Shown piece by piece: positions 1 through 9,165 of a stretch of DNA of 64,000 bases. The DNA is taken from positions 62,001 to 126,000 of the forward strand of contig NZ_BCXB01000001.1 of assembly GCF_001894885.1 (NCBI RefSeq), given 5' to 3'. The position numbers were made by a program, and so were the translations under genes. The notes under the pieces are model-generated. The model was not told the origin of the DNA and did no database searches. It was given only the letters and a program-made list of their open reading frames with translations. Source of the DNA: Rhodococcus marinonascens NBRC 14363 (GTDB lineage: Bacteria; Actinomycetota; Actinomycetes; Mycobacteriales; Mycobacteriaceae). How positions within the stretch are numbered: position 1 is the stretch's first letter; the number at the start of each line of letters is the position of its first letter.

Positions 1-107
1 GTGCGCCGGGCGGCGGCAATTCGGGGCAGGGCCGACTAAGACCACCGTGACCGATTACGCTGCAAGCCATCTCATAGTGCAAGTCGCTGACGCTGACCCC
101 GTTTGGG

Positions 108-518
108 TCAGCCGGCGAGGAAGCTGAATCGAACATGCCGAACCGGATTGTCCACGTTGGTGTCGACGAGGCATACAGATTGCCAGGTTCCTGTAACAAG
201 GACTCCGTGGACAACAGGGACCGATGCGTACGGCGGCAGGAACGCCGGCAGCACGTGGTCGCGGCCGTGGCCGTGGCTTCCGTGCTGGTGTTGCCAGCGG
301 TTGTCGCGAGGAAGGAGTTCGTCGATGGCCGCGATCAGGTCGGCGTCGCTCCCGGCGCCAGTCTCGATGACGGCCAGCCCGGCAGTCGCGTGCGGGACCC
401 AGACGTGCAGCAGGCCGTTGTCGCCTTCAGCCGCCGCGAGAAACTTCTCGATTTCCCGGGTCAAATCGTGGACGACCGGTTCAGTGCCGGTGCGGATCTC
501 GATCTCGGTAGTGAACAT
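108..518 (-). CDS. YjbQ/UPF0047 family protein
   Basis: This encodes a 136-residue protein of the YjbQ (UPF0047) family, small beta-rich proteins for which a weak thiamine-phosphate synthase side activity is reported and whose true role is unsettled. The family signature is visible around residues 40-55 (HVWVPHATAGLAVIE), followed by a His-rich loop and the C-terminal GTWQSVCLVD strand. I chose the ATG at 518 because the longer open frame upstream has the Arg/Pro-rich composition of an out-of-frame reading and the family starts here. It lies downstream of mutY on the same strand, 146 bases away, so co-transcription is possible. Function is inferred from family only. Confidence 0.85.
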   Translation of the reverse strand: MFTTEIEIRTGTEPVVHDLTREIEKFLAAAEGDNGLLHVWVPHATAGLAVIETGAGSDADLIAAIDELLPRDNRWQHQHGSHGHGRDHVLPAFLPPYASVPVVHGVLVTGTWQSVCLVDTNVDNPVRHVRFSFLAG

Positions 519-664
519 GGCCCTGACGTTAGTGCTCACCGGCAGCGTTCGCTTCGAGCGCTGCGATATGCCGTCATCTTCGTGTGAAATTTGATGTGTT
601 GAAAAGGAAGTCGCTGTGCAATTCGCGGTTGCGCAGTCGGGCTGTTCTGTCCATGATGCGACGC

Positions 665-1543
665 TCAACCGCCTTCGCCCGCGAGTGCGAAGAGGCCGTT
701 CTGGGTCTGTTCGACGAGCCCGTCGATCAGGAGCGAGTGGAGGGCGCGGTCGCGCTGGCCAGGGTCGTCGAGCCACACCTGATCGAGCCGGACGCGCTCG
801 ACGGGGGCGGAACTCTCCCTCAGGACGGCCATCAGCTTGCCCCGCACCTGGCGGTCGGTGCCCGCGAACTTCTGCACTCTCCGGCGCTCACCGGTGTGCG
901 CGGGACGCCCGGATTCCACCCACGCGCAACTCGGCAGCGGGCAGCGCGAGCAGTCGGGTGATCGGGCGGTGCAGACGGTGGCGCCGAGTTCCATGAGGGC
1001 CGCCGAGAACGTGGCGGCCCGTACGCGGGTGCGGGGCAGTAGCGCAGACACGTCGGCGAGGTCGCGGGCGGTCGAGGGGTTTCCCGGCTCCGCGTTTGCG
1101 TGCACGGCACGGGCGATCACCCGTCGGACGTTGGTGTCGACGACGGGGACACGCTGCCCGAACGCGAAGCAGGCCACTGCCCGTGCGGTGTAGGCGCCGA
1201 TGCCTGGCAGCCCCAGGAGGGTGTCGACATCGCTCGGCACGACGTCGCCGTGTTCGGCTGCCAGCACACCGGCGCACTGGTGCAGTCTCAGCGCGCGGCG
1301 CGGGTACCCGAGCTTGCCCCAAGCGCGCAGCACGTCAGCCTGGCTCGACGCAGCCATCAGTGAGGGGACGGGCCAGCGACGCACCCAGTCCTCCCAGATG
1401 GGTGCCACCCGGATCACCGGAGTCTGCTGCAGCATGATTTCGCTCATCAGGATGTGCCAGGCGCTCACTCCGTCGCGACGCCACGGCAGGTCCCGGGCCT
1501 CGGACTCGTACCACCTGATCAACGCGGAGGAGTCCACGGTCAC
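665..1543 (-). CDS. mutY: A/G-specific adenine glycosylase MutY
   Basis: This 292-residue DNA repair enzyme removes adenine mispaired with 8-oxoguanine or guanine. The N-terminal helix-hairpin-helix glycosylase core is clear: MLQQTPV near residue 37, the hairpin LLGLPGIGAYTARAV near 110, and the catalytic Asp in VVDTNVRRV just after it. A cysteine cluster (C-x6-C-x2-C-x4-C, in CTARSPDCSRCPLPSC) would bind the 4Fe-4S centre. The start is the GTG at 1543, preceded by GAGGAG. It diverges from the carbonic anhydrase gene, as mutY (Rv3589c) and canB (Rv3588c) lie side by side in M. tuberculosis. Length and motifs are normal for actinobacterial MutY. Confidence 0.95.
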   Translation of the reverse strand: MTVDSSALIRWYESEARDLPWRRDGVSAWHILMSEIMLQQTPVIRVAPIWEDWVRRWPVPSLMAASSQADVLRAWGKLGYPRRALRLHQCAGVLAAEHGDVVPSDVDTLLGLPGIGAYTARAVACFAFGQRVPVVDTNVRRVIARAVHANAEPGNPSTARDLADVSALLPRTRVRAATFSAALMELGATVCTARSPDCSRCPLPSCAWVESGRPAHTGERRRVQKFAGTDRQVRGKLMAVLRESSAPVERVRLDQVWLDDPGQRDRALHSLLIDGLVEQTQNGLFALAGEGG

Positions 1544-1618
1544 TTCTCCTCACGTCCTTTCGTCCCCGCGCAAACCGGATTTTCCTTTGCCGTAACTTTC
1601 CCGCGGAACGCCGTAACG

Positions 1619-1635
1619 ATATTGGTGCACAATAT
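1619..1635. promoter_or_regulatory. 17-base palindrome just upstream of the carbonic anhydrase start
   Basis: Perfect 6-base arms ATATTG and CAATAT flank a GTGCA centre. The palindrome ends five bases before the ATG of the carbonic anhydrase gene. No Shine-Dalgarno sequence is seen before that ATG, so the transcript may have a very short leader and the palindrome may overlap the promoter. It could be an operator or a chance AT-rich palindrome. Confidence 0.35.
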
Positions 1636-1640
1636 ATTGC

Positions 1641-2267
1641 ATGCCCCATTCCAACCCGGTTTCTGCATGGAAGTCCCTGCGACAGGGTAACGAGCGTTTC
1701 GTCAACGGAAAGTCGATCCATCCCAGCCAGGGAATCGCCGACCGGGCGAAGCTCGTCAACGAGCAGCACCCAACTGCGGTGCTGTTCGGATGCGGTGATT
1801 CGCGTGTCGCCGCCGAGATCATCTTCGACCAGGGTCTCGGTGACATGTTCGTCGTCCGCACGGCGGGCCACGTCCTCGACGACTCGGTCCTCGGGTCCAT
1901 CGAGTATGCGGTGGAGATCCTGAACGTTCCGCTGATTGTCGTGCTGGGCCACGACGGCTGCGGCGCCGTGAAGGCGACGTTGGACGCCCTCGACGAGGGC
2001 AAGGTCCCGAACGGATTCATCCGCAGCATAGTCGAACGTGTGACGCCGTCGATCTTGATGGGCCGTGATGAGGGTCTGACCACGGTCGACGAACTCGAGG
2101 GGCGTCACGTTGTCGAGACCGGATCGCTCCTGATGCAGCGATCACGCATCATTGCGGACCGCGTCGAGCGAGGTACGTGTGCCATTGCGGGCGTCACCTA
2201 CAAGCTCTCTGACGGCCGCATGCAGCTGCTGGGATCGGTTGGGGACGTCGGTGAGCTCGGTGACTGA
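1641..2267 (+). CDS. canB: Beta-class carbonic anhydrase
   Basis: This 208-residue zinc enzyme interconverts CO2 and bicarbonate in the cytoplasm. The beta-class zinc ligands are visible: Cys-Gly-Asp-Ser-Arg near residue 51 (FGCGDSRVAAE, giving the first Cys and the Asp-Arg dyad) and the His/Cys pair in LGHDGCGAVKA near 104. The strand VRTAGHVLDDSVLGSIEYA is also typical. It matches the position of M. tuberculosis canB (Rv3588c) between mutY and the Rv3587c-like membrane protein. No clear ribosome binding site precedes the ATG at 1641; a palindrome sits there instead. The gene is intact and of usual length. Confidence 0.95.
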   Translation: MPHSNPVSAWKSLRQGNERFVNGKSIHPSQGIADRAKLVNEQHPTAVLFGCGDSRVAAEIIFDQGLGDMFVVRTAGHVLDDSVLGSIEYAVEILNVPLIVVLGHDGCGAVKATLDALDEGKVPNGFIRSIVERVTPSILMGRDEGLTTVDELEGRHVVETGSLLMQRSRIIADRVERGTCAIAGVTYKLSDGRMQLLGSVGDVGELGD

Positions 2268-2326
2268 CCGCGACACGCCGAACCAGCTGAGCCCTTGTCG
2301 CGCGACACCGAACTACCGTTGACTCT

Positions 2327-3127
2327 GTGCTGGAACCGACTGGGCCGTTGCCCCCCGAGATTTACTGGCGCCGCAGGGCGCTGGCGGTCGGCGGCGCCAT
2401 CGTCGTGGTGCTACTCGTCGGCTTACTGATCAACTCCCTTCGCGGGGGCGGCGATTCCGAGGCCAATCCGGCAGCGGCGAGTTCTTCGTCGACCACATCC
2501 GCTTCGACTACCCCGACTGCGTCGACTTCTGCTTCGGCCTCCGCAGGCGGCGGATCGGGTGGTGGCGGCGCTGCAGCAGGAGCACAGCCACCGGGCAATT
2601 CCGGCGCGTCGGGTGGCGGGGCGCCGGACGGCGATGCGCCCGCCGGCGGGGCGTCGGGTAGCGGGGCGTGGGGTGGCGGGCCGCCGGACGGCGATGCGCC
2701 CGCCGGCCAACCCCTTGGTGCGGGGCAATGCCCTGATCAGTCGCTGGCCATCAAGGTAGCGTCCGACAAGCCGACGTACCAGGCCGGTGACGAGCCGAGT
2801 TTCACGACGGTCATCACCAACATCGGCACCGAGACGTGCGATCGCGATCTGGGGAGCAGCCTTCAGCAGGTGCTCGTCTATACCATCGACGGCGCGGTGC
2901 GTCTGTGGTCCAATATCGACTGCTACCCGCAGTCCGACGCCGACATGCGCTCCCTCGCCCCGGGCGAGCAGGCCCAGTTCACTGTGGTGTGGTCCGCCAC
3001 GACCTCCGCCCCCGACTGCCTCGAGCAGCCGGAGCCCCAACGTGATCCGGTGGCTCCGGGCGCGTACACGGTGGTGGGGCAGTTGGGTCAGCTACGGAGC
3101 GCGCCGGAGCCGTTCAACCTCAGCTGA
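2327..3127 (+). CDS. Membrane-anchored protein resembling Rv3587c
   Basis: This encodes a 266-residue protein of unknown function. A short cytoplasmic N-terminus is followed by one membrane helix at about residues 20-38 (AVGGAIVVVLLVGLLI), then a long Ser/Thr/Ala/Gly-rich linker at about 45-130, and a folded extracellular domain at about 140-266 with paired cysteines (CPDQ, ETCDRD, NIDCYPQ, APDCLEQ). The layout and its place after carbonic anhydrase match the conserved membrane protein Rv3587c of M. tuberculosis. The start is a GTG at 2327. The linker contains a 60-base-period repeat encoding a Gly/Pro/Asp-rich block twice. The stop overlaps the convergent ansA stop by 8 bases. Confidence 0.8.
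   Translation: MLEPTGPLPPEIYWRRRALAVGGAIVVVLLVGLLINSLRGGGDSEANPAAASSSSTTSASTTPTASTSASASAGGGSGGGGAAAGAQPPGNSGASGGGAPDGDAPAGGASGSGAWGGGPPDGDAPAGQPLGAGQCPDQSLAIKVASDKPTYQAGDEPSFTTVITNIGTETCDRDLGSSLQQVLVYTIDGAVRLWSNIDCYPQSDADMRSLAPGEQAQFTVVWSATTSAPDCLEQPEPQRDPVAPGAYTVVGQLGQLRSAPEPFNLS
2611..2706 (+). repeat. Two-copy 60-base tandem repeat in the linker of the Rv3587c-like gene
   Basis: A 36-base GC-rich block occurs at 2611-2646 and again at 2671-2706 with one mismatch, in the same reading frame, encoding GGG-(A/P)-PDGDAPAG twice. The period of 60 bases keeps the frame. Linker length in this protein could therefore vary between strains by repeat expansion or loss. Confidence 0.8.
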
Positions 3128-4079
3128 TCTGCGGTGCGGCGTCAAGACGTGAGCGCCGGTCGAATTCCTGGCCGAGGTCGTCGCGGTCGGGGTCGGCGAG
3201 CAGCGCAGCGAGCAGCACGCGGGCCTGACCGGCCCTGAGATTCGTGGAGAAGAGCGCACCCGCCGCGACGAGGTCGTGCCCGCCGCCCCCGCCGCCGTAG
3301 GCAGGAGTGATGGGGCCCCGTGGCACCCGAGTGGTAACTGCGACGGGGATCCCGGCGGACACGCAGTCGCGGACGGCCGCGACGATTACAGGGTTCGCGT
3401 TTCCGGACCCCAGTCCGTCAAGTACCAGGCCCTGGGTCCCGGACGCCAGGCACGCGTCGATCTGAACGCGATCCGCTCCGGGATAGATCGCGACGATGTC
3501 GACGCGCGTTCCGGATATCGGGTGCCACGGCAATGGATCGAGTCGACGCTGCGGAGTTTCGGTGGGGTGCACCGAATGAAACGCCTCGAGTGACGTCGTC
3601 TCCGCCTTACGGGTTCCCGCTGCCCGATACAGGGCACCCGCGAACGCGATCAGGACACCGCTACAGCGCAGTGCGGGGTCCGATCCCGCCATGATCGCGG
3701 CGGTGAGATTTGCCGCTGCATCGGATTCCGGGTGGTCGAAGGTTCGTTGCGCGCCGGTGAAGATCACCGGGCGCGGATCGTCATGGTGGAGGTCCAGCAG
3801 GAACGCGGTCTCTTCCATGGTGTCGGTTCCGTGGAGTACGACCACCGCGTCGACGTCGGGATCGCGTAGTTCCGCTACGACGGCATCGCGGACACGATCC
3901 ATGTCGGCGAACGACATGCTCGAACTGTCCTTCGACATCAAGTCCCTGATTCGAAGTTCTGTTTCCTTCCCTACACCACCGAGGAGATCCGAGCCTGTCA
4001 TCACCGGCGAGCTGACACCCCGACTGTCCCGACTGCTGGCGATGGTGCCTCCGGTGGTGACGACAGCGACTTTCGGCAC
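3120..4079 (-). CDS. ansA: L-asparaginase
   Basis: This 319-residue enzyme hydrolyses L-asparagine to L-aspartate and ammonia. The two catalytic threonines of the asparaginase family sit in VTTGGTIAS near residue 8 and VLHGTDTMEETAF near residue 83, and the family strand PVIFTGAQR follows. No signal peptide is present, so it is probably cytoplasmic. It is the last gene of an aspA-ansP-ansA operon, 13 bases after ansP, so asparagine uptake, deamidation and aspartate deamination are linked. The 3' end converges on the Rv3587c-like gene with an 8-base overlap and no room for an intergenic terminator. Confidence 0.92.
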   Translation of the reverse strand: MPKVAVVTTGGTIASSRDSRGVSSPVMTGSDLLGGVGKETELRIRDLMSKDSSSMSFADMDRVRDAVVAELRDPDVDAVVVLHGTDTMEETAFLLDLHHDDPRPVIFTGAQRTFDHPESDAAANLTAAIMAGSDPALRCSGVLIAFAGALYRAAGTRKAETTSLEAFHSVHPTETPQRRLDPLPWHPISGTRVDIVAIYPGADRVQIDACLASGTQGLVLDGLGSGNANPVIVAAVRDCVSAGIPVAVTTRVPRGPITPAYGGGGGGHDLVAAGALFSTNLRAGQARVLLAALLADPDRDDLGQEFDRRSRLDAAPQIS

Positions 4080-4092
4080 GATTGCCCCCTCC

Positions 4093-5541
4093 CTAGACGT
4101 GGTGGTGGCGTTCCGATGCCAAGGCGTTGATGCGCTTCCTCGCGCAGTACCATCCGATCACCAACATTGGCGCGAGGATCGCGATGGATCCGACAGTCCA
4201 GGTTCCGACGGGGCGATCGAACGCCATGAGCACGATGACGCCTGCCAGGAAGGCCAGTGTCAACAGCCCGGTGTACGGGGCGCCGAACATCCGGAAGCCC
4301 GGCCGGTTCAGTACACCGTCCTCCGCGAGTTTCCACAGCTTCAATTGGCACAGCACGATCACGGCCCATGCGCCGACGATTCCGAGCGCGGCGATATTGA
4401 GAACGATCTCGAACGCCTCGCTGGGAACGATGGCGTTGAGTCCGACGCCGAGCAGTGCCACCGCCGCGGTGAGCGCTATACCCCCGTAGGGGACGCCTGC
4501 CTTGTTCATCCGGGCGGCGAAAGGGGGCGCGGAACCGGACATCGCCATTGAGTGCAGTATCCGCCCGGTGGAGTACAGCCCGGCGTTGAGTGAGGACAAC
4601 GCTGCCGTGAGCACCACCAGATTCATGACGCCGTCGGCGCCCTCGACATTGATGGACCCGAAGAACGTGACGAACGGACTCTCGCCATCGTGGTAATCCG
4701 TGTAGGGGAGCAGCAGTGACAGCAGCAGGATGGATCCGACGTAGAAGACCACGATCCGGATGATCACCGTATTGATTGCCCTCGGGATGACCTTTTCCGG
4801 ATTCTCCGTCTCTCCGGCGGCGATTCCCACGAGTTCAATTGCGGCGTAGGCGAAGACGACGCCCTGGATCACCACGATCGCGGGCAGGATCCCGTTGGGG
4901 AAGAATCCCCCGTTGTCGACGATCAGACTGAAGCCGGTCGTGTGGCCTTCGATTGGAGTTCCGAACAGCAGGAAGTAGATTCCGAAGCAGAGGAATGAGA
5001 CCAGGGCGACGATCTTGATGAGGGAGAACCAGAACTCCAATTCGCCGAACACTTTGACGGACAACAGATTCAGGCCGAGCACGAGGACCAGTCCGGCAAG
5101 TGCGAACACCCACTGGTCGACGTCCCCGATTGGTGCCCAGTACTTCTTGAAGAAGTTCATGTACAACGCGACCGCCGTGACGTCGACGATGGCCGTCATA
5201 GACCAGTTCAGCCAGTACAGCCATCCCGCGACGAAAGCCATCTTCTCACCGAAGAATTCCCGCGAGTACGACACGAAGGCCCCGGAAGTGGGTCGGTGCA
5301 CCACCAGTTCGCCCATTGCCCGCAGAATCAAGAAGCCGAAAAAGCCGCAGAGGGCGTAGACGAGGACAAGCGCCGGACCGGCCTCCGCGAGTCTGCCACC
5401 CGAGCCCAAGAACAGTCCGGTGCCGATCGCGCCGCCGATCGCGATCATCTGGATCTGTCGGGGGTGGAGATCTTTGTGGAACCCCTCGTCTTCTTCGGCA
5501 ATGATCTCGAGGTCGGCGGCGTCGCCCTGCTCGATTGTCAC
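4093..5541 (-). CDS. ansP: Amino acid permease, probably L-asparagine/aspartate (AnsP-like)
   Basis: This 482-residue integral membrane transporter belongs to the amino acid-polyamine-organocation superfamily. The signature loop of helix 1 is clear ([17 protein letters not shown] near residue 32), followed by [19 protein letters not shown] and about twelve hydrophobic segments. Substrate is inferred from family resemblance to GabP/AnsP permeases and from location: its ATG overlaps the aspA stop by four bases (ATGA) and ansA follows after 13 bases. The cytoplasmic N-terminus carries many acidic residues, common in this family. The operon is likely controlled by the divergent GntR regulator. 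Confidence 0.9.
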   Translation of the reverse strand: MTIEQGDAADLEIIAEEDEGFHKDLHPRQIQMIAIGGAIGTGLFLGSGGRLAEAGPALVLVYALCGFFGFLILRAMGELVVHRPTSGAFVSYSREFFGEKMAFVAGWLYWLNWSMTAIVDVTAVALYMNFFKKYWAPIGDVDQWVFALAGLVLVLGLNLLSVKVFGELEFWFSLIKIVALVSFLCFGIYFLLFGTPIEGHTTGFSLIVDNGGFFPNGILPAIVVIQGVVFAYAAIELVGIAAGETENPEKVIPRAINTVIIRIVVFYVGSILLLSLLLPYTDYHDGESPFVTFFGSINVEGADGVMNLVVLTAALSSLNAGLYSTGRILHSMAMSGSAPPFAARMNKAGVPYGGIALTAAVALLGVGLNAIVPSEAFEIVLNIAALGIVGAWAVIVLCQLKLWKLAEDGVLNRPGFRMFGAPYTGLLTLAFLAGVIVLMAFDRPVGTWTVGSIAILAPMLVIGWYCARKRINALASERHHHV

Positions 5542-6986
5542 AAGACTGTTGCCGCGGTCGTGGCGACGGGTGTGCGCGGACCCGGACCGGACGCCCTCAG
5601 ATTGGCGAGATGTTCGGGGCTGAGAAGTCGTTCGAGTTCGTCACGGTCGAGGAGACCTGCTTCGATCACGAGGTCGGCCACCTTACGGCCGGACAACAGG
5701 GCCTCCTGTGCAATGCGATTCGACGCGGCGTAACCGATGTGCGGGTTGAGCGCGGTGACGAGTCCGATGGAGTCTTCCACGCGCGCACGCAATAGGTCGG
5801 CGTTGGCGGTGATGCCGAGTACACAGCGGGAAGCCAGAATTCGGCAGGCGGCACCCAGGTGGCGCATCCCCTTGGACAGGGAGTGCACGATGATCGGCTC
5901 GAAGGCGTTGAGTTGAAGTTGACCGGATTCGGCGGCCATGGTGATGGTGACATCATTGCCAATTACTTCGTAGGCCACCTGGTTGAGGACCTCAGGGATG
6001 ACCGGATTGACCTTGCCTGGCATGATCGACGAACCAGCTTGTACCGGTGGGAGGTTGATCTCGTTCAGACCGGCGCGCGGTCCCGAGGACAGCAGGCGGA
6101 GGTCGTTGCAGACCTTGGACAGCTTGACCGCGATCCGCTTGAGTACCCCGGAGAGGTGAACGAACTGACCCACGTCCTGCGTTGCCTCGACGAGGTCGAG
6201 GGCCAGGACGAGGGGGAGTCCGGTGAGTTCCCTGAGGGTCTCGCACGCCGCTTCCGCATAGCCGGCGGGAGCGTTCAAGCCCGTGCCGATCGCGGTGGCG
6301 CCGAGGTTGATCTCGTGAACCAGCAGCGCAGCCTCGCCGAGTCGCGCGCGGTCCTCGTCGATCATGATCGAGTAGGTCGCAAATTCTTGCCCCAGGGTCA
6401 TCGGCACGGCGTCCTGGAGTTGGGTCCGTCCCATTTTTACCGTGTCGGCGAACTCCACCGACTTGGTCGCGAACGCGTCCTGCAATACCCGAAGTGCGTC
6501 GAGAAGATCGCCGATTGCGAAGATCGTCGCGATGTTGATCGCGGTGGGATAGACGTCGTTGGTCGACTGGCTGAGGTTCACGTGCTCGTTGGGATGGAGG
6601 AACTCGTATTCTCCGCGCCCGTGGCCGAGGATTTCGAGTGCTCTGTTGGCGATGACCTCGTTGGCATTCATGTTGGTCGAGGTTCCGGCTCCCCCCTGGA
6701 TGACGTCGACGACGAACTCCTCGTGCCACCGGCCATCCACGATCTCCTTGCACGCCTGACCGATTGCCTCCGCGCGACGGTGGTCCAGAATGCCGAGTTT
6801 CTCGTTGGCGATCGACGCGGCCCATTTGACGAACGCGAGCCCCCGGATCAGATCCGGGTTCGTGGAGATGGGCCGGCCGGTGATGGGGAAGTTCTCCACG
6901 GCACGCAGCGTGTGGATGCCCCAGTATGAGTCCGCAGGCACCTGTCGTTCGCCGAGCAAATCATGTTCTGTTCGCGTTTCGAGCAC
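5538..6986 (-). CDS. aspA: Aspartate ammonia-lyase
   Basis: This 482-residue enzyme of the fumarase/aspartase superfamily converts L-aspartate to fumarate and ammonia. The superfamily signature [15 protein letters not shown] lies near residue 290, with the flexible loop carrying the catalytic Ser; the substrate-binding motif [12 protein letters not shown] is near 115. I place the start at the GTG at 6986 because GAGGAAG lies six to seven bases upstream. A GTG at 7001 and a longer open frame to 7067 are alternatives without a ribosome binding site. First gene of the aspA-ansP-ansA operon, transcribed divergently from a FadR-type regulator, with two shared palindromes nearby. Confidence 0.93.
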   Translation of the reverse strand: MLETRTEHDLLGERQVPADSYWGIHTLRAVENFPITGRPISTNPDLIRGLAFVKWAASIANEKLGILDHRRAEAIGQACKEIVDGRWHEEFVVDVIQGGAGTSTNMNANEVIANRALEILGHGRGEYEFLHPNEHVNLSQSTNDVYPTAINIATIFAIGDLLDALRVLQDAFATKSVEFADTVKMGRTQLQDAVPMTLGQEFATYSIMIDEDRARLGEAALLVHEINLGATAIGTGLNAPAGYAEAACETLRELTGLPLVLALDLVEATQDVGQFVHLSGVLKRIAVKLSKVCNDLRLLSSGPRAGLNEINLPPVQAGSSIMPGKVNPVIPEVLNQVAYEVIGNDVTITMAAESGQLQLNAFEPIIVHSLSKGMRHLGAACRILASRCVLGITANADLLRARVEDSIGLVTALNPHIGYAASNRIAQEALLSGRKVADLVIEAGLLDRDELERLLSPEHLANLRASGPGPRTPVATTAATVL

Positions 6987-7103
6987 TTGATTCTTCCTCA
7001 CATGGATTCGCGCGAGCGCTGCTGTGCAGGGGCTGTGTTGGAGTCTGTTCTCGTCAGGTGGGGCCAATTCCTCGATCGAACTGCCGGCGATCCACCTACC
7101 AGG

Positions 7104-7114
7104 CTGTCAGACAG
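7104..7114. promoter_or_regulatory. Candidate GntR/FadR-type operator 1
   Basis: CTGTCAGACAG is a palindrome with 5-base arms around a single central base. It lies in the aspA/regulator intergenic region. An identical copy lies at 7209-7219. FadR-subfamily GntR proteins bind short palindromes with a GT(C)-N-(G)AC core, which this matches. Binding is inferred. Confidence 0.6.
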
Positions 7115-7196
7115 GCGCCATTGTTACCCTGCTCACTCGTACGCGTCAACCCGGTCGTACCGCGAGTTGACGGCGTGGGTCGGGAGTGAGAACAAT

Positions 7197-7922
7197 ATGG
7201 ACATGGACCTGTCAGACAGCTGGGTAGTCAGGCGCCCCGTCACCGCGCGGGTCAGCGCTGCGGAGGCGGTCCTCACGGATCTTCGTGACGCGATCACGTC
7301 CGGTGCCTTGTCGGTCGGTGAACGACTTCCGGCGGAGGCGTCCCTGGCTACGCGGCACGGTGTCAGTCGATCGGTGATCCGCGAGGCCCTCCGTTCCTGT
7401 CATGCGCTCGGGCTCACGGAGACGAAGTCGGGCCTGGGCACGTTCGTCGTCAGCAATTCGATCGCCCGCGATCTGGATTTCGGCAGTTACGCCGCGCAAG
7501 AACTCGTCGAGGCGCGGCCGCACGTGGAGATTCCCGCCGCGGGGTGGGCGGCCCAACGGCATTCCGACGAGGACGTCGAGGTGCTGTGCGGCCTGGTGGA
7601 CCGGATGCGAGACGAGAGTGATCCACTCGTGTGGGTTGCACTGGATGCCCAATTGCATGGGCTGATTGCTCGGATGAGCGGGAATCGCGTCTTCGAATCG
7701 GTGATTGTCGACATACGCGAGACGCTGACCCGTCAGTCCGAGACTCTGAATCTGCTTGCCGGCCGTAGAGAGAAGGCGAACGACGAGCACGCGCGGATCG
7801 TGAGCGGAATCGCGTCCGGAATTTATGACCAGGCCGCGCGTGCCATGGCCGAACATCTGGACGCGGTCCGGGCGGCACTGAAATCCGTTGTCGGGGAGTC
7901 CGGTCCGACTGACCGCAACTGA
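7197..7922 (+). CDS. GntR-family regulator, FadR subfamily
   Basis: This 241-residue DNA-binding regulator probably controls the divergent aspA-ansP-ansA operon. The N-terminal winged helix is visible at about residues 20-80 (GALSVGERLPAEASLATRH, then VSRSVIREALRSCHALGL and the GLGTFVV wing). The C-terminal part is the all-helical FCD ligand domain, with LDAQLHGLIARMSGN and a terminal DEHARIVSGI...AMAEHLDAV segment. Start chosen at ATG 7197, with GGGAG upstream; ATG 7203 is an alternative. The palindrome CTGTCAGACAG sits inside its first codons and again about 105 bases upstream, suggesting autoregulation. The effector is unknown; an amino acid or C4-dicarboxylate would fit the neighbours. 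Confidence 0.88.
   Translation: MDMDLSDSWVVRRPVTARVSAAEAVLTDLRDAITSGALSVGERLPAEASLATRHGVSRSVIREALRSCHALGLTETKSGLGTFVVSNSIARDLDFGSYAAQELVEARPHVEIPAAGWAAQRHSDEDVEVLCGLVDRMRDESDPLVWVALDAQLHGLIARMSGNRVFESVIVDIRETLTRQSETLNLLAGRREKANDEHARIVSGIASGIYDQAARAMAEHLDAVRAALKSVVGESGPTDRN
7209..7219. promoter_or_regulatory. Candidate GntR/FadR-type operator 2
   Basis: This is a second exact copy of CTGTCAGACAG, located within the first codons of the GntR regulator gene. Repressor bound here would block early transcription of its own gene. The two copies are centred 105 bases apart, about ten helical turns, which would suit looping between two bound dimers. The functional reading is inference. Confidence 0.55.
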
Positions 7923-7927
7923 GGAGG

Positions 7928-9013
7928 CTAGTCGTACGCGCCGGCGATCGACCCTTCGGCGAACCTGGATAAGCCCTCCCGAATGTGTCGCGCCCACAAC
8001 CCGCCGATCCCATCCACCGACTCCAGATCGGCCGCGGTCGCGGCGAGGAGTGACTGCAGGGTTCCGAACGATCCGACGAGCCCGTGGATCTGGTCGAACT
8101 GCAGACGGGGCACGCGGGTCAGGACGCGGTAGCCGCGGGGGCTCATCGGCGCCTCCAATGCTTCGACGGTGCCCGGATATCCGAAAGCGTGGGCCAAAGT
8201 TGTGAGGTCGAGAAGCTCTACGTCCGTGATCAGGTCGAGTGCCGAAAGCAGCTTCTCGACGTCGGCGGTCCGGGCCGGGCCGGGGCCGGCCACGTAGTCG
8301 CGCGCGATGATTTCTCGGTCCGCGTCGTGGCCCCCGACGAGTTCCCCGAGTTGCAGTGCCAGTTGGCGCCCGTCGGTGCCCAGTTCGAGCACGTCCTGCT
8401 CGATCTCCACGGACACGCGGCGCACCATTTCCAGTCGTTGTACCACGGTCAGCGCGTCGCGCAGCGAGACGAAATCTTCGATTTCGACCACTGATAGCTG
8501 CCGAGTGACCTCGTCGAGGCGCGCCTTGTACCGCTCAAGGGTGGCGACCGCCTGGTTGGCCCGCGACAAGATCGTGGCTGAACCTTCGATGACGTGCCGG
8601 ATGCCGCCGACGTAGACGCTGACGATGCTCATCGATTGGCTCACCGATACGACGGGGTAGCCGGTTTGCTGGGCCGTTCGCTCTGCGGCGCGGTGCCGGG
8701 TGCCGGACTCGACGGTCGGTATCGTGTGGTCCGGGACCAGTTGGACGTTGGCGCGCACGATGCGGGAGCCGTCGGTGGACAGAACCACGGCGCCGTCCAT
8801 CTTGGACAGCTCACGCAGTCGGGTGGGCGCGAACTCCACATCGAGATCGAAGCCACCGTCGCAGATCTCTTCCATCTGCTCGTCGTAGCCGAGGATGATC
8901 AAGGCGCCCGTGCGGCCACGCAGAATGCGTTCCAGGCCGTCGCGAAGTGCAGTTCCGGGAGCCAGCCGGGCGATCGTTTCGCGCAGTGCAGACGACGACT
9001 CGGCATCATCCAT
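7928..9013 (-). CDS. disA: DNA integrity scanning diadenylate cyclase DisA
   Basis: This 361-residue enzyme makes cyclic di-AMP from two ATP and scans DNA for branched structures. The N-terminal DAC domain carries the active-site motifs DGA ([12 protein letters not shown] near residue 75) and RHR ([16 protein letters not shown] near 105). A helical spine follows, and the C-terminal helix-hairpin-helix region is seen at about 290-345 ([19 protein letters not shown]), which binds DNA. It lies directly downstream of radA on the same strand, as in M. tuberculosis (disA Rv3586, radA Rv3585); RadA is known to inhibit DisA in mycobacteria. GGGAG precedes the ATG at 9013. Convergent with the GntR gene with only 5 bases between stops. 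Confidence 0.96.
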   Translation of the reverse strand: MDDAESSSALRETIARLAPGTALRDGLERILRGRTGALIILGYDEQMEEICDGGFDLDVEFAPTRLRELSKMDGAVVLSTDGSRIVRANVQLVPDHTIPTVESGTRHRAAERTAQQTGYPVVSVSQSMSIVSVYVGGIRHVIEGSATILSRANQAVATLERYKARLDEVTRQLSVVEIEDFVSLRDALTVVQRLEMVRRVSVEIEQDVLELGTDGRQLALQLGELVGGHDADREIIARDYVAGPGPARTADVEKLLSALDLITDVELLDLTTLAHAFGYPGTVEALEAPMSPRGYRVLTRVPRLQFDQIHGLVGSFGTLQSLLAATAADLESVDGIGGLWARHIREGLSRFAEGSIAGAYD

Positions 9014-9165
9014 AGCCCAATACTCCCGCCGACGTAGAGGTCAGATGTAGGGACCGTAGTGTAAACCGGTTCAGACTCGCACATAGATTACCTGTCCGCC
9101 ACTGGTATCCGGATGTTGTCCGACAACCCGTGCGCTGGGCTGGTGGACGGCTTCCACGCCGCAGC

